DNA from: Micromonospora zamorensis
GTDB lineage: Bacteria > Actinomycetota > Actinomycetes > Mycobacteriales > Micromonosporaceae
NCBI RefSeq assembly: GCF_900090275.1
Contig: NZ_LT607755.1
Span: 744,001 to 808,000, forward strand
Reading direction: 5' to 3'
Length of the DNA: 64,000 nucleotides
Below the pieces are notes generated by a model. It saw only the letters and a list, made by a program, of their open reading frames with translations, was not told where the DNA came from and made no database searches. Position numbers and translations under genes: made by a program. Below, one piece after another: positions 37,944-48,070 of this stretch (the stretch's first letter is position 1; the number at the start of each line of letters is the position of its first letter).

Positions 37944-40900
37944 TCAGCCGCGCAGGCGGAGGCCGCGGGGGGTGGCCCGGAAACCGGCGGCGGTCAGCGC
38001 GTCGCGCAGCGGTGAGGAGTGCACCGCCTCGCCGTCGGCCCGCTCCACCGACATCGCGCCCAACGCCCCGGAGTGAACGGCGTCGGCGAGCGCCTTGCCG
38101 GCCGCGGCCAGGGTGTCGGTGTCGTCGCTGAAGGAGAGCAGCGTGCGGCCGCCGCGTTCGACGTAGAGGACGAGGTCGCCACCGACCTGCACCACCAGCG
38201 CACCGGCCTTGCGGCCGGCCCGGTGCCCGGTCGCCGGGGCGGCCCCGTCGCCGGAGTCGAGCACCCGTTCCGGCCAGGGCAGCGCCGCGCCGTACGGGTT
38301 GGCGGGGTCGGTGGCCGCGAGCACCGTGGCCGGGGTGCCCCGGCCCCGGGCGCCGTCGGCGGGCTCCGCCAGGGCGCGCAGTCGGTCCACCGCGCCGGGC
38401 ACCGCGAACTGCGCCGCGCCCAACCCTTCGACGAAGTAACCCCGACGGGCCGCGCCACGCTCCTCCAACGCCGACAGCACCGGGTAGACCGCCGAGAAGC
38501 CGCCGACCACCTGCTCGGCCATCACCGCGCCGCGGGTGACCACCCCGTGCCGCTCCAGCAGGACGTCGGCGAGCGCGGCGGCACGTCGCGTCGGGTCGAC
38601 GTCCCGTTCCGGGAGGCGTGACCAGCGACCGGCGACGGTCGGCGGACCACCCCGGGTGGGCAGCGCCACCCGACCGGGCCGCCGGTAACGGGTGCGCGGC
38701 GCGGAGGGCCGCGAGCGGTGTGCCCCGCCCGCACCGAGCACCGCGCGCAGCGGCGCCAGGGTGTCGTTGGTGAGGTGCCCGGCCCACACCAGATCCCAGA
38801 TCACCGTGGTCAAGGCCGCGTCGTCGGTCGAGCCGACCCGGTCGGCCAGCGGCCGGAAGAACAGCGCCTGCCCGTCGCCGAGCGCGTCGAGCACCGCGTC
38901 GTGCAGCGGGGTGCGGGTCAGCGCCTCGTCGGGCGGCGGGAGCAGCAGCGGTGCGGCGTCCGCGTACGCCAGGGTGACCCAACCGTCGCCGCCGGAGATC
39001 GCTCCCGACCCGGCCCAGAGGACCTCCCCGCTGGCGCACAGCTCGTCGAGCTGGGCAGGGGAGTAGTCGGCGACCCGACCGGGCAGTACCAACCGCTCCA
39101 GGGCGGACGCCGGCACCGCCGCGCCCTGCAACTGCTCCACCGTCGCGGCGAGCGCCTCCACACCTCGGGCGGACGAGCCGACCTGCTGCCAGCGGGGCAG
39201 GAACGCGGCCAGCGCCCGGGGTGGCACCGGCTCGATCTCCCGGCGCAGCGCCGCGAGCGAGCGGCGGCGCAGCATCCGCAGCACCTCGGCGTCGCACCAC
39301 TGGGCGCCGGCCGAATCCGGGGTGAACTCACCGGAGACCACCCGCCCGGTGGCACCGAGCCGACGCAGCGCCTGCTCGACGACGAACACGCCCAACCCGA
39401 AGCGGGCCGCGCAGCTGGCCGCGGCGAACGGCCCGTGGGTGCGGGCGTAGCGGGCCACCAGGTCACCGAGCGGATCGGCCACCGGGGCGAGGTACGCCTC
39501 GGCCACCCCGACCGGCAACGCCACGCCGAGGGCGTCGCGCAGACGGGCGGCGTCCTCGACACCCACCCAGCGCTGTTCGCCGGCGATGCGGACCCGCAGC
39601 ACGCGGCGGGTCGCCTCCAGCTCGGTCAGCCAGGCCTCCGGCACACCCCGCTCGGTCAACTCGGCGTCGCTCAGGTCACCGAGCACCCGCAGCAGCTCGA
39701 CGACGTCCTCCGCATCGCGGGGGCGGCGCTGCTCGGTCAGCCAGCGCAGCTGCCGATCGGTCTCGGTGAGCACGGCCGGGTCGAGCAACTCGCGCAGGTC
39801 GACCCGGCCCAGCAGCTCACCGAGGAGGGTGGAATCCAGGGCGAGCGCGGCGGCGCGACGCTCGGCGAGCGGCGCGTCGCCCTCGTAGAAGAACGCGCCG
39901 ACGTAGCCGAAGAGCAGCGACCGGGCGAACGGCGACGGCGCGCTGGTCTCGACCTCGACCAGCCGCACCTTGCGGGTGGCCAGGTCGCGCATCAGGCCGG
40001 CCAGCGCCGGCTGGTCGAAGACGTCCTGGAGGCACTCCCGGGCAGCCTCCAGGGTGACCGGGAAGTCCGCGTACTCGCGGGCGACGTCGAGCAGTTGCGC
40101 GGCGCGTTGGCGCTGCTGCCAGAGCGGCTGGCGGCGGCGCGGGTCGCGGCGGGGCAGCAGCAGTGACCGGGCGGCGCACTCCCGGAAGCGGGCGGCGAAG
40201 AGCGCGGAGGTGCCGACCGACTCCTCCACGAGCTGGGTGATCTCGTCGGGCTCGAAGACCACCACGTCGGCGCCGGGCGGCTCGTCCGCGGTGTCCGGAA
40301 GGCGGATCACGATGCCGTCGTCGGAGGGCATCACCTGGGCGTCCACCCCGTACCGTTCGGCGAGCCGGCGGCCCACGGCGAGCGCCCACGGCCCGTTGAC
40401 GCGGGCGCCGAGGACGCTGTGCACGGCGAGCCGCCAGTCGCCCAGCTCGTCGCGGAACCGCTCGACCACGACCGTGCGGTCGTCGGGCAGCGAGCGGGTG
40501 GCCTCCCGCTGCTCGCGCAGGTAGGCCATCAGGTTGCTGGCGGCCCAGTCGTCCAGACCGCCGTCACGCAGGGCTGCCAGCGCCGCCTCGTCAGTCTGTC
40601 GCAGCAGGGTGCGCACCCGGGCGCCGATGGCCCGGCCCAGCTCCACCGGCCGGCCCAGCTGGTCGCCCTTCCAGAACGGCATCCGCGCGGCCTGACCGGG
40701 GGCGGGCGAGACCAGCACCCGGTCGGGCGTGATCTCCTCGATGCGCCAGGAGGAGGAGCCGAGCAGGAAGACGTCGCCGACCCGGGACTCGTAGACCATC
40801 TCCTCGTCCAGCTCGCCCACCCGGGCGGCCCGCTCGGCGCCGGCCAGGAACACCCCGAACAGGCCCCGGTCGGGAATCGTGCCGCCGCTGGTCACGGCGA

Positions 40901-42590
40901 GCCGCTGCGCGCCGGGACGGCCGGTGAGCAGGTCGGTGGCCCGGTCCCAGACCAGTCGGGGGCGTAGCTCGGCGAAGGCGGTGGACGGGTAACGGCCGGA
41001 GAGCATGTCCAACACGGCGTGCAGCGCGGAGTCGGGCAGCTCGGCGAAGGGCGCGGCCCGGCGGACCAGCACGGCGAGGTCGCCCAGCGGCCACGGCTCC
41101 AGTGCCACCATCGCGACGATCTGCTGGGCCAGCACGTCCAGTGGGTTGCGTGGGTAGTGCAGCTCCTCGATCGCGCCGTCGGCCATCCGCTCGGCGACCA
41201 CAGCGCAGGAGAGCAGGTCGCCGCGGTGCTTGGGGAAGACCACCCCGCGCGAGATCGCGCCCACCTGGTGCCCGGCCCGGCCGACCCGTTGCAGGCCGGA
41301 GGCCACGCTGGGCGGCGCCTCGATCTGCACCACCAGGTCGACAGCGCCCATGTCGATGCCCAGCTCCAGGCTGGAGGTGGCCACCACCGCCGGCAACTGG
41401 CCGGACTTGAGCGCCTCCTCGATGTGTTTGCGCTCCTCCCGGGAGACGCTGCCGTGGTGGGCGCGAGCGATCACCGGCGCCGCGCCGGTGGCCGCGCCGG
41501 ACTGGGCCATCACCTCGGCCGGCGGCCGGTTGCGAACCGGACCGGCCGGGTCACCCCACCGCTGCGCGCCACCCGCCGGGTCGTCGCCGGCCGGCAATCC
41601 TTCCGGTACGCCGATCGCGCCGTCGTCCGACGCGGCGGCCACCGCCTCGGCGGCCAGCTCGTTGAGCCGGGCGCAGAGGCGCTCGGCGCTGCGGCGCGAG
41701 TTGGTGAAGACGATGGTCGAGCGGTGCTGCCCGATGAGGGTGAAGACCCGCTCCTCCACGGCCGGCCAGATCGACGCGCGGCGTGGCCCGAGGCCGCCGA
41801 GGTCGTCCTCCGGTTGCTCCTGCTCGTCCAGGCGGGTCATGTCCTCCACCGGGACCTGCACGCTGACCTCGATGGTCTTGGCGGTGGCCGGCTGCACCAC
41901 GTCGACCGGGCGGGCGCCGCCGAGGAACTGCGCGCAGGCGTCGATCGGGCGGACGGTGGCGGAGAGCCCGATGCGCTGCGCCGGAGCGGGCAGCAGCTCG
42001 TCGAGGCGTTCGAGGGAGAGGGCGAGGTGGGCGCCGCGTTTGCTGCCGGCCACCGCGTGCACCTCGTCGACGATCACCGTCTGGACGCCGCGCAGCGAAT
42101 CGCGCGCCGCGGACGTGAGCAGCAGGAACAACGACTCGGGAGTGGTGATGAGGATGTCCGGTGGGGTGCGGGCGAAGGCACGCCGCTCGTCGGCCGGGGT
42201 GTCGCCGGTGCGCATGCCGACGGTGATGTCGGGCGGTGCGACGCCCAGCCGTGTCGCTGCCTGCCGGATCCCGGCCAGTGGGGCGCGCAGGTTGCGCTCC
42301 ACGTCGACGGCGAGGGCCTTGAGGGGGCTGACGTAGAGCACGCGACACCGCTGCCGGGCCTCGGCCGGTGCCGGCTCGCGGGCCAGGCGGTCCAGCGACC
42401 AGAGGAAGGCCGCGAGCGTCTTGCCCGAGCCGGTGGGTGCCACCACGAGGGCGTTTCGACCGGCGGCGACCGACCGCCAGGCGCCGGTCTGCGCGGCGGT
42501 CGGGGCGGCGAAGGCGTTGTCGAACCAGGCGCGGGTGGCCGGACCGAACCCGGCGAGCACCGCGCCGGCGTCTGCGTCTGCCCCGGTCAC
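37944..42590 (-). CDS. lhr: Lhr-family superfamily 2 DNA helicase
   Basis: 1548 aa. The N-terminal helicase core has APTGSGKT (motif I), VIVDEVHAVAGSKRGAHL (DEVH box), SATVRP, HHGSVSREERKHIEEALK and VATSSLELGIDMGAVDLV with QRVGRAGH (motif VI); an Lhr-core winged helix follows, then the long C-terminal winged-helix region (AlkZ-like repeats such as DVLLERHGVVTRGAVMAEQV near 1350). Lhr moves 3'-5' on ssDNA and its expression in mycobacteria is induced by DNA damage; in E. coli the Lhr C-terminal region has been linked to uracil-DNA glycosylase activity. Start GTG 42590 (MTGADADAG) is likely; an upstream start at 42659 cannot be excluded. Confidence 0.93.
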   Translation of the reverse strand: MTGADADAGAVLAGFGPATRAWFDNAFAAPTAAQTGAWRSVAAGRNALVVAPTGSGKTLAAFLWSLDRLAREPAPAEARQRCRVLYVSPLKALAVDVERNLRAPLAGIRQAATRLGVAPPDITVGMRTGDTPADERRAFARTPPDILITTPESLFLLLTSAARDSLRGVQTVIVDEVHAVAGSKRGAHLALSLERLDELLPAPAQRIGLSATVRPIDACAQFLGGARPVDVVQPATAKTIEVSVQVPVEDMTRLDEQEQPEDDLGGLGPRRASIWPAVEERVFTLIGQHRSTIVFTNSRRSAERLCARLNELAAEAVAAASDDGAIGVPEGLPAGDDPAGGAQRWGDPAGPVRNRPPAEVMAQSGAATGAAPVIARAHHGSVSREERKHIEEALKSGQLPAVVATSSLELGIDMGAVDLVVQIEAPPSVASGLQRVGRAGHQVGAISRGVVFPKHRGDLLSCAVVAERMADGAIEELHYPRNPLDVLAQQIVAMVALEPWPLGDLAVLVRRAAPFAELPDSALHAVLDMLSGRYPSTAFAELRPRLVWDRATDLLTGRPGAQRLAVTSGGTIPDRGLFGVFLAGAERAARVGELDEEMVYESRVGDVFLLGSSSWRIEEITPDRVLVSPAPGQAARMPFWKGDQLGRPVELGRAIGARVRTLLRQTDEAALAALRDGGLDDWAASNLMAYLREQREATRSLPDDRTVVVERFRDELGDWRLAVHSVLGARVNGPWALAVGRRLAERYGVDAQVMPSDDGIVIRLPDTADEPPGADVVVFEPDEITQLVEESVGTSALFAARFRECAARSLLLPRRDPRRRQPLWQQRQRAAQLLDVAREYADFPVTLEAARECLQDVFDQPALAGLMRDLATRKVRLVEVETSAPSPFARSLLFGYVGAFFYEGDAPLAERRAAALALDSTLLGELLGRVDLRELLDPAVLTETDRQLRWLTEQRRPRDAEDVVELLRVLGDLSDAELTERGVPEAWLTELEATRRVLRVRIAGEQRWVGVEDAARLRDALGVALPVGVAEAYLAPVADPLGDLVARYARTHGPFAAASCAARFGLGVFVVEQALRRLGATGRVVSGEFTPDSAGAQWCDAEVLRMLRRRSLAALRREIEPVPPRALAAFLPRWQQVGSSARGVEALAATVEQLQGAAVPASALERLVLPGRVADYSPAQLDELCASGEVLWAGSGAISGGDGWVTLAYADAAPLLLPPPDEALTRTPLHDAVLDALGDGQALFFRPLADRVGSTDDAALTTVIWDLVWAGHLTNDTLAPLRAVLGAGGAHRSRPSAPRTRYRRPGRVALPTRGGPPTVAGRWSRLPERDVDPTRRAAALADVLLERHGVVTRGAVMAEQVVGGFSAVYPVLSALEERGAARRGYFVEGLGAAQFAVPGAVDRLRALAEPADGARGRGTPATVLAATDPANPYGAALPWPERVLDSGDGAAPATGHRAGRKAGALVVQVGGDLVLYVERGGRTLLSFSDDTDTLAAAGKALADAVHSGALGAMSVERADGEAVHSSPLRDALTAAGFRATPRGLRLRG

Positions 42591-42767
42591 CGGTCCATCG
42601 TGCCCCGCCGGTACGACAACCACGAGCGACCCCGGGGGAATGCGCCCCGACACTAGCAAAAAGCGTGGAAGGTGCGCTTGATCCGTTAAGTCTCACTTAA
42701 CTGCTTGCTTGTACGGAGCAACATAAAGTAACTTCACCCGCAACGCGAACCGGGGTGAGGGGATTTG

Positions 42768-43154
42768 ATGGCCGGCGAGCAGCGCACCATCGAACCGGGC
42801 ACCGACGTGCTGATTCGCAAGGTCGACAGCCACCTTGCCGCACTCCGTGGCGGCCTGCACGGCCCCGAGCTCGACCTTGCCGAACGCCTCGCCCACTGCC
42901 TGCGGGAGCTGGTCCTCTGCACCGCCCAGGCGAGCGCCGCCGATCGCGGCCAGGTGCGCGTCGCCGTCCACTACTTCGTGCTGCGCCGGGAGAGCCGAGG
43001 CCGGTTGCTGTCGGTGCGCTCACTGGCCGCCGCGGAACGGGTGGTCGACCGGGTCGCGCGTCAGCTCGGCCGCCTCGACCTGCTGGCCGAGCTGCGCCGC
43101 GACCGCCCCGCACCCGACGATGCCCAACCCCTGGCCAACACCCTGCTTCACTGA
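42768..43154 (+). CDS. Conserved hypothetical protein, 128 aa
   Basis: A small soluble-looking protein: N-terminal TIEPGTDVLIRKVDSHLAAL, then helical segments with ERLAHCLRELVLCTAQASAADRG and VHYFVLRRESRGRLLSV. The helical, Arg/Leu-rich layout suggests a helical bundle; no motif tells a function. ATG 42768 is preceded by a strong ribosome site (ggtgagggg). It sits between lhr (divergent) and the Mrp operon, 100 bp upstream of mnhA; the link to Mrp is not established. Confidence 0.6.
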   Translation: MAGEQRTIEPGTDVLIRKVDSHLAALRGGLHGPELDLAERLAHCLRELVLCTAQASAADRGQVRVAVHYFVLRRESRGRLLSVRSLAAAERVVDRVARQLGRLDLLAELRRDRPAPDDAQPLANTLLH

Positions 43155-43254
43155 CGAATTCTGGCAAAACCGCCCGGAGGGCCACGAACTGGCGTCTGAT
43201 CGCTGCTAGGCGCCACCGCTGCACGGGCGTCGGCCACCTCGATCGGGAGCGCAG

Positions 43255-46089
43255 GTGCTGGTACTGCTCGTCCTCCACCTCGTGGCGGCTCTCGCCGCGC
43301 CTCTGCTCGTGCGGTGGTGGGGATCCAATGCCTGCTACGCCCTGGCGCTGGCGCCAGCCGCCGCGTTCTGCTGGGCGCTGGCCCGCACCCCGGCTGTCAG
43401 CGACGGCGGGGCCGTGGTCGAGACGTACCCGTGGATCGGGCAGTTGGGCCTGGACATCGCGTTGCGGCTCACCACGCTGTCCTGGTTGATGACGCTGCTG
43501 ATCGGCGGCATCGGTGCGCTGGTGCTCATCTACAGTGCCCGCTACTTCGACGCCCGCTCGACCGGCCTCGCGCAGTTCGCCGGGGTCCTGGTCGCGTTCG
43601 CCGGCGCGATGCTCGTCCTGGTCCTCGCCGACGACCTGCTGCTGCTCTACGTCGGTTGGGAACTGACCACGATCTTCTCGTACCTGCTGATCGGGCACAG
43701 CACCGAACGGCGCTCCAGCCGGTGGGCGGCGGCACAGGCGTTGACCGTCACCACGCTGGGTGGGCTCGCCATGCTGGTCGGGTTCATCATGCTGGGCGAG
43801 CACGCCGGCACCTACCGCTGGTCGGAGATCGTCGCCCAACCATTGCCCGGCGGCGGCTACCTGGTGGGCGCCGTGCTGCTCATCCTGGCCGGTGCGCTGT
43901 CCAAGTCGGCGATCCTGCCCTTCAGCTCCTGGCTGCCGGTCGCGATGGCGGCACCCACGCCGGTCAGCGCGTACCTGCACGCTGCCGCCATGGTCAAGGC
44001 CGGCGTCTACCTGGTCGGGCTGCTCGCGCCGGCGCTCGCCACTGTCGGTCCGTGGCGACCGGTGGTGCAGATCGCCGGCGTGGCCACCATGCTGCTCGGC
44101 GGTTGGGCCGCGTTGCGGCAGACCGATCTGAAGCTGCTGCTGGCGTACGGAACGGTCAGTCAGCTCGGCCTCCTGATCGCGGTGACCGGGTCCGGCACCC
44201 CGGACGCCGCTCTGGCCGGCGCGGCGATGCTGCTGGCGCACGCGTTGTTCAAGTCGGCGTTGTTCCTGGTCGTCGGCGTCATCGATCACGGCGCCGGCAC
44301 CCGTGACCTGCGCGAGTTGTCCGGGCTGCGGCACTGGTCCAGGCCGCTGTTCGTGGTCGCGGTGCTGGCCGCGGCGTCGATGGCCGGTGTGCCGCCGCTG
44401 GTCGGCTTCGTGTCCAAGGAGGCGGTGTTCGGGGCGTTCACCGATCAGCCGGTCCTCCTCACCGGCCTGGTCGCCGGGACGGTGCTCACCGTCGCGTACA
44501 GCGCCCGCTTCCTCTGGGGCGCGTTCGCCGACCGGCCGGGGGTGGAACCGGTCCAGTCGGAACCCATCGCCGCGTCCCTGCTGGTCCCGCCAGCGGTGCT
44601 CGCCGGGGTCGGTCTGCTCGCCGGTCCGGCCGCGGGCGTGCTGGACGAGCTGCTGCGTCCGTACGCCGATCTGCTCGGTGGGGTCGACGCGCACCTGGCG
44701 CTCTGGTCCGGGCCGACCCCGGCGCTCGCCCTGTCCGTGGTGGCGCTCGTCGGCGGCGGCCTGCTGTTCGCCGTGCGCGGGCCGTTGGCCCCGGTGCTGG
44801 CCCGGCTCCGCTCGCCGGTGGGAGGCAACCAGGGGTACGAGTGGATCGTGGGCCGGTTCGACCGGTTGGCCATCGAGGTCACCGGCGCGACCCAGCGCGG
44901 TTCCCTGCCGCAGTACCTGGGCATCATCCTGATCACACTGGTGCTGGTGCCCGGCACGGCGATGGTCTCCGCCAGCCCGTGGAGGGCCCGGATCCCGCTC
45001 TGGGACAACCTGCTGCAACCGGTGGTCGTCCTGGTGATCGCGGTCGCCGCGGTGCTGGCGGTCGGTGCCCGCCGTCGCCTGACCGCGATGCTGCTGGTGG
45101 GGATGACCGGCTACGGCACCGCGATGCTGTTCGTCCTGCACGGCGCGCCCGACCTGGCGCTCACCCAGTTCCTGGTGGAGACCGCGACGATCGCGGTCTT
45201 CGTGCTGGTGCTGCGGCGCCTGCCGGAGCGTTTCTCGGCCCGTCCGTTGCGGCGGACCCGCTGGGTCCGTCGGGCGATCGGGGTGGCGGTGGGTGTGGTG
45301 GCCGCCGGGCTGGCCCTCACCGCCGTCGGCGCCCGCCGGGCACCGGACATCAGTGCCGCCTTCCCGGACCTGGCGGTGCTGGAGGGGTACGGCCGCAACG
45401 TGGTCAACGTGACCCTGGTCGACATCCGGGCCTGGGACACCATGGGCGAGCTGTCGGTGCTGGTGGTGGCCGCGACCGGGGTGGCCAGCCTGATCTTCGA
45501 GCGGTCCCGGACCGGGCCGCGACCGCGCCGGCCGGAGTCCGATCAGCGGGTGGACGAACCCGGCCGGCCGGTGTGGCTGCGCGGCGGTCCCACCCTCTAC
45601 GAGGAGCGCCGCTCGATCGTGTTGGAGGTGGTCATCCGGCTGATCTTCCACACCGTGGTGCTGTTCTCCCTCTTCCTGCTGTTCTCCGGGCACAACGCGC
45701 CGGGCGGTGGCTTCGCCGGCGGTCTGGTGGCGGGTCTCGCCCTGGTGGTCCGCTATCTGGCCGGCGGTCGGTACGAGCTGACCGAGGCGGCGCCGGTCGG
45801 CGCCGGTCCGATCCTCGGCGCCGGCCTGGCCATGGCGGTGGGCAGCGGAGTGGTGGCGCTGCTGGTCGGCGGGTCGGTGCTGGAGAGCGCCAAGGTCGAC
45901 CGGTCCCTGCCGCTGATCGGGGACGTCCACCTGGTCACGTCGCTCTTCTTCGACATCGGTGTCTACCTGGTCGTGATCGGGTTGGTGCTGGACATCCTGC
46001 GCAGCCTCGGCGCCGAGGTGGACCGGCACATCGAGGCCACCGGAACGGCCACCGGCGGCCTGGCCGTCGACAAGGGGGACCGGGCATGA
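43255..46089 (+). CDS. mnhA: Mrp/Mnh Na+/H+ antiporter subunit A (fused with B-type domain)
   Basis: 944 aa, about twenty-one TM segments. The N-terminal ~500 aa are NuoL-like (LLLYVGWELTTIFSYLLIGH with the key Glu, HAAAMVKAGVYLVGLL). The C-terminal region after ~600 contains an MrpB-like DUF4040/MnhB domain (IRLIFHTVVLFSLFLLF and LFSGHNAPGGGFAGGLV), so a separate mnhB is absent. The stop overlaps the start of mnhC by 4 nt. The antiporter uses the proton gradient to expel Na+ and supports pH and salt tolerance. Confidence 0.94.
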   Translation: MLVLLVLHLVAALAAPLLVRWWGSNACYALALAPAAAFCWALARTPAVSDGGAVVETYPWIGQLGLDIALRLTTLSWLMTLLIGGIGALVLIYSARYFDARSTGLAQFAGVLVAFAGAMLVLVLADDLLLLYVGWELTTIFSYLLIGHSTERRSSRWAAAQALTVTTLGGLAMLVGFIMLGEHAGTYRWSEIVAQPLPGGGYLVGAVLLILAGALSKSAILPFSSWLPVAMAAPTPVSAYLHAAAMVKAGVYLVGLLAPALATVGPWRPVVQIAGVATMLLGGWAALRQTDLKLLLAYGTVSQLGLLIAVTGSGTPDAALAGAAMLLAHALFKSALFLVVGVIDHGAGTRDLRELSGLRHWSRPLFVVAVLAAASMAGVPPLVGFVSKEAVFGAFTDQPVLLTGLVAGTVLTVAYSARFLWGAFADRPGVEPVQSEPIAASLLVPPAVLAGVGLLAGPAAGVLDELLRPYADLLGGVDAHLALWSGPTPALALSVVALVGGGLLFAVRGPLAPVLARLRSPVGGNQGYEWIVGRFDRLAIEVTGATQRGSLPQYLGIILITLVLVPGTAMVSASPWRARIPLWDNLLQPVVVLVIAVAAVLAVGARRRLTAMLLVGMTGYGTAMLFVLHGAPDLALTQFLVETATIAVFVLVLRRLPERFSARPLRRTRWVRRAIGVAVGVVAAGLALTAVGARRAPDISAAFPDLAVLEGYGRNVVNVTLVDIRAWDTMGELSVLVVAATGVASLIFERSRTGPRPRRPESDQRVDEPGRPVWLRGGPTLYEERRSIVLEVVIRLIFHTVVLFSLFLLFSGHNAPGGGFAGGLVAGLALVVRYLAGGRYELTEAAPVGAGPILGAGLAMAVGSGVVALLVGGSVLESAKVDRSLPLIGDVHLVTSLFFDIGVYLVVIGLVLDILRSLGAEVDRHIEATGTATGGLAVDKGDRA

Positions 46090-46565
46090 CGGAGAGCGGT
46101 GCGGGACCGACGCTGGTGCTGGTGCTGGCCGTCGCGGTGCTGGTCGGGTGCGGGGTGATCCTGCTGTTGGAGCGCAGCCTGACCCGGATCCTGCTCGGGG
46201 TGATCCTGCTCGGCAACGGGGTGAACCTGTTGATCCTGCTGGGTGGGCGCTCGGGTGGGGCGCCGATCGTCGGCACCGGCGCGGTGGGGCAGATGAGTGA
46301 TCCGCTGCCGCAGGCGATGGTGTTGACCGCCATCGTGATCACCTTCGGGTTCACCGCGTTCCTGCTCGCGGTGGCTTACCGCAGCTGGTATCTCACCGGC
46401 GACGACGAGGTGCCCGACGACCTTGAGGACCGGCAGATCATCCGCCGGGCGGACCGGAACGAGGCGGGCGCCGTCGACCACGGTGGAGAGGGCCCGGACG
46501 CCGACCCGGAGCAGGTCGATCCCGAGCCCGCCCGCCGTCGGCTCCGACGGGGGAAGGAGTCGTGA
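46086..46565 (+). CDS. mnhC: Mrp/Mnh antiporter subunit C
   Basis: 159 aa, NuoK-like. Three TM segments with ERSLTRILLGVILLGNGVNL and QAMVLTAIVITFGFTAFLLAV (family signatures). The C-terminal ~50 residues are a hydrophilic, acidic/basic tail not present in many homologues. Start ATG overlaps the end of mnhA; the stop shares one base with the start of mnhD. Confidence 0.94.
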   Translation: MTESGAGPTLVLVLAVAVLVGCGVILLLERSLTRILLGVILLGNGVNLLILLGGRSGGAPIVGTGAVGQMSDPLPQAMVLTAIVITFGFTAFLLAVAYRSWYLTGDDEVPDDLEDRQIIRRADRNEAGAVDHGGEGPDADPEQVDPEPARRRLRRGKES

Positions 46566-48070
46566 TGAGCGCGTTGGTGCCGCTGCCGGTGGTGGTGCCA
46601 CTGCTCGGTGCGGCGCTGACCCTGCTGCTGGCCGGGAAGCCCCGACTCCAACGCGCGATCAGCGTGTCCTGCCTGGGCGGCACGCTCGCCGTGGCGTTGC
46701 TGCTGCTCGTGCAGGCGTACCGGCACGGGCCGGTGGTGGTGGCGGTCGGTGGGTGGCCGGCACCGGTCGGCATCGTGCTGGTCGCCGACCAGTTGGCCGC
46801 GCTGATGGTGGTGGTCTCGTCGGCGGTGACCCTCTGCGTGCTGCTGTACTCGATCGGCCAGGGCGGCAGCGAGACGAGCGAGTCCGCCCCGGTGTCGATC
46901 TTCCACCCGACGTACCTGGTGCTCACCGCGGGCGTCACCAACGCGTTCCTGGCCGGTGACCTGTTCAACCTCTTCGTCGGCTTCGAGATCCTGCTGGCCG
47001 CGAGCTTCGTGCTGATCACGCTGGGAGGCACCGAGACCCGGATCCGCACCGGGTCGACGTACGTGGTGGTCAGCATCCTCTCCTCGATGATCTTCCTGAC
47101 GTCGGTGGGTCTGGTGTACGCGGCCACCGGCACGCTCAACCTCGCCCAGCTCGCCCAGCGCCTCGACGACCTGCCCGACGGCGTCCGACTGGCCCTGGAG
47201 CTGATGCTGTTGCTGGCATTCGCGATCAAGGCGGCGGTCTTCCCGCTGTCGGCCTGGTTGCCGGACAGCTACCCCACCGCACCGGCCCCGGTCACCGCCG
47301 TCTTCGCGGGCCTGCTCACCAAGGTGGGCGTGTACGCGATCATCCGCACCGAGACGTTGCTGTTTCCCGGTGGGCACGCGGACACGTTGCTCATGGTCGT
47401 CGCCGGTCTGACCATGGTGATCGGCATCCTCGGCGCGGTGGCCCAGTCCGATTTGAAGCGGCTCTTCTCGTTCACCCTGGTCAGCCACATCGGCTACATG
47501 ATCTTCGGGGTGGCGTTGAGCACCGTCGCCGGGCTCTCCGGCGCGATCTTCTACGTGGTGCACCACATCACCATCCAGACCACGTTGTTCCTCGTCGCCG
47601 GGCTGGTCGAGGAGCGCGCGGGCAGCACCGACCTGCGCCGCATCGGCGGGCTGGCCCGGGTGGCGCCGCTGCTGGGTGTGCTGTTCTTCGTCCCGGCCAT
47701 GAACCTCGCCGGTGTGCCGCCGTTCTCCGGTTTCCTCGGCAAGCTCGGCCTGCTCCAGGCCGGCGTGGCGGCCGGCGGGCCGCTGCCCGGGGTGCTGGTG
47801 GCGGCTGGCACGGTGACCAGCCTGCTCACCCTCTACGTGGCGTCCCGGGTGTGGAACATCGCCTTCTGGCGCGCGCCCCGGCTGGCCACCAGCGAGCCGG
47901 CCGTCCCACTGCCGAGGCTGATGATCGGGGCCACCGTGGCCCTGGTCGCCCTCGGGCTGGGGCTGACCCTGCTGGCCGGTCCGCTCTTCGACGTCACCAC
48001 GGACGCGGCCGCCGACCTGCGGCTGCGCACCCCGTACGTGCATGCCGTGCTGCCGGGCGGTGTGCCGTGA
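46565..48070 (+). CDS. mnhD: Mrp/Mnh antiporter subunit D
   Basis: 501 aa, about fourteen TM segments, a NuoN/NuoM-like proton channel subunit. GDLFNLFVGFEILLAASFVLI carries the key Glu in TM5; FPLSAWLPDSYPTAPAPVTAVFAGLLTKVG and SDLKRLFSFTLVSHIGYM are signatures. Part of the A/B-C-D-E-F-G operon, overlapping both neighbours by 1-4 nt. Confidence 0.94.
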   Translation: MSALVPLPVVVPLLGAALTLLLAGKPRLQRAISVSCLGGTLAVALLLLVQAYRHGPVVVAVGGWPAPVGIVLVADQLAALMVVVSSAVTLCVLLYSIGQGGSETSESAPVSIFHPTYLVLTAGVTNAFLAGDLFNLFVGFEILLAASFVLITLGGTETRIRTGSTYVVVSILSSMIFLTSVGLVYAATGTLNLAQLAQRLDDLPDGVRLALELMLLLAFAIKAAVFPLSAWLPDSYPTAPAPVTAVFAGLLTKVGVYAIIRTETLLFPGGHADTLLMVVAGLTMVIGILGAVAQSDLKRLFSFTLVSHIGYMIFGVALSTVAGLSGAIFYVVHHITIQTTLFLVAGLVEERAGSTDLRRIGGLARVAPLLGVLFFVPAMNLAGVPPFSGFLGKLGLLQAGVAAGGPLPGVLVAAGTVTSLLTLYVASRVWNIAFWRAPRLATSEPAVPLPRLMIGATVALVALGLGLTLLAGPLFDVTTDAAADLRLRTPYVHAVLPGGVP

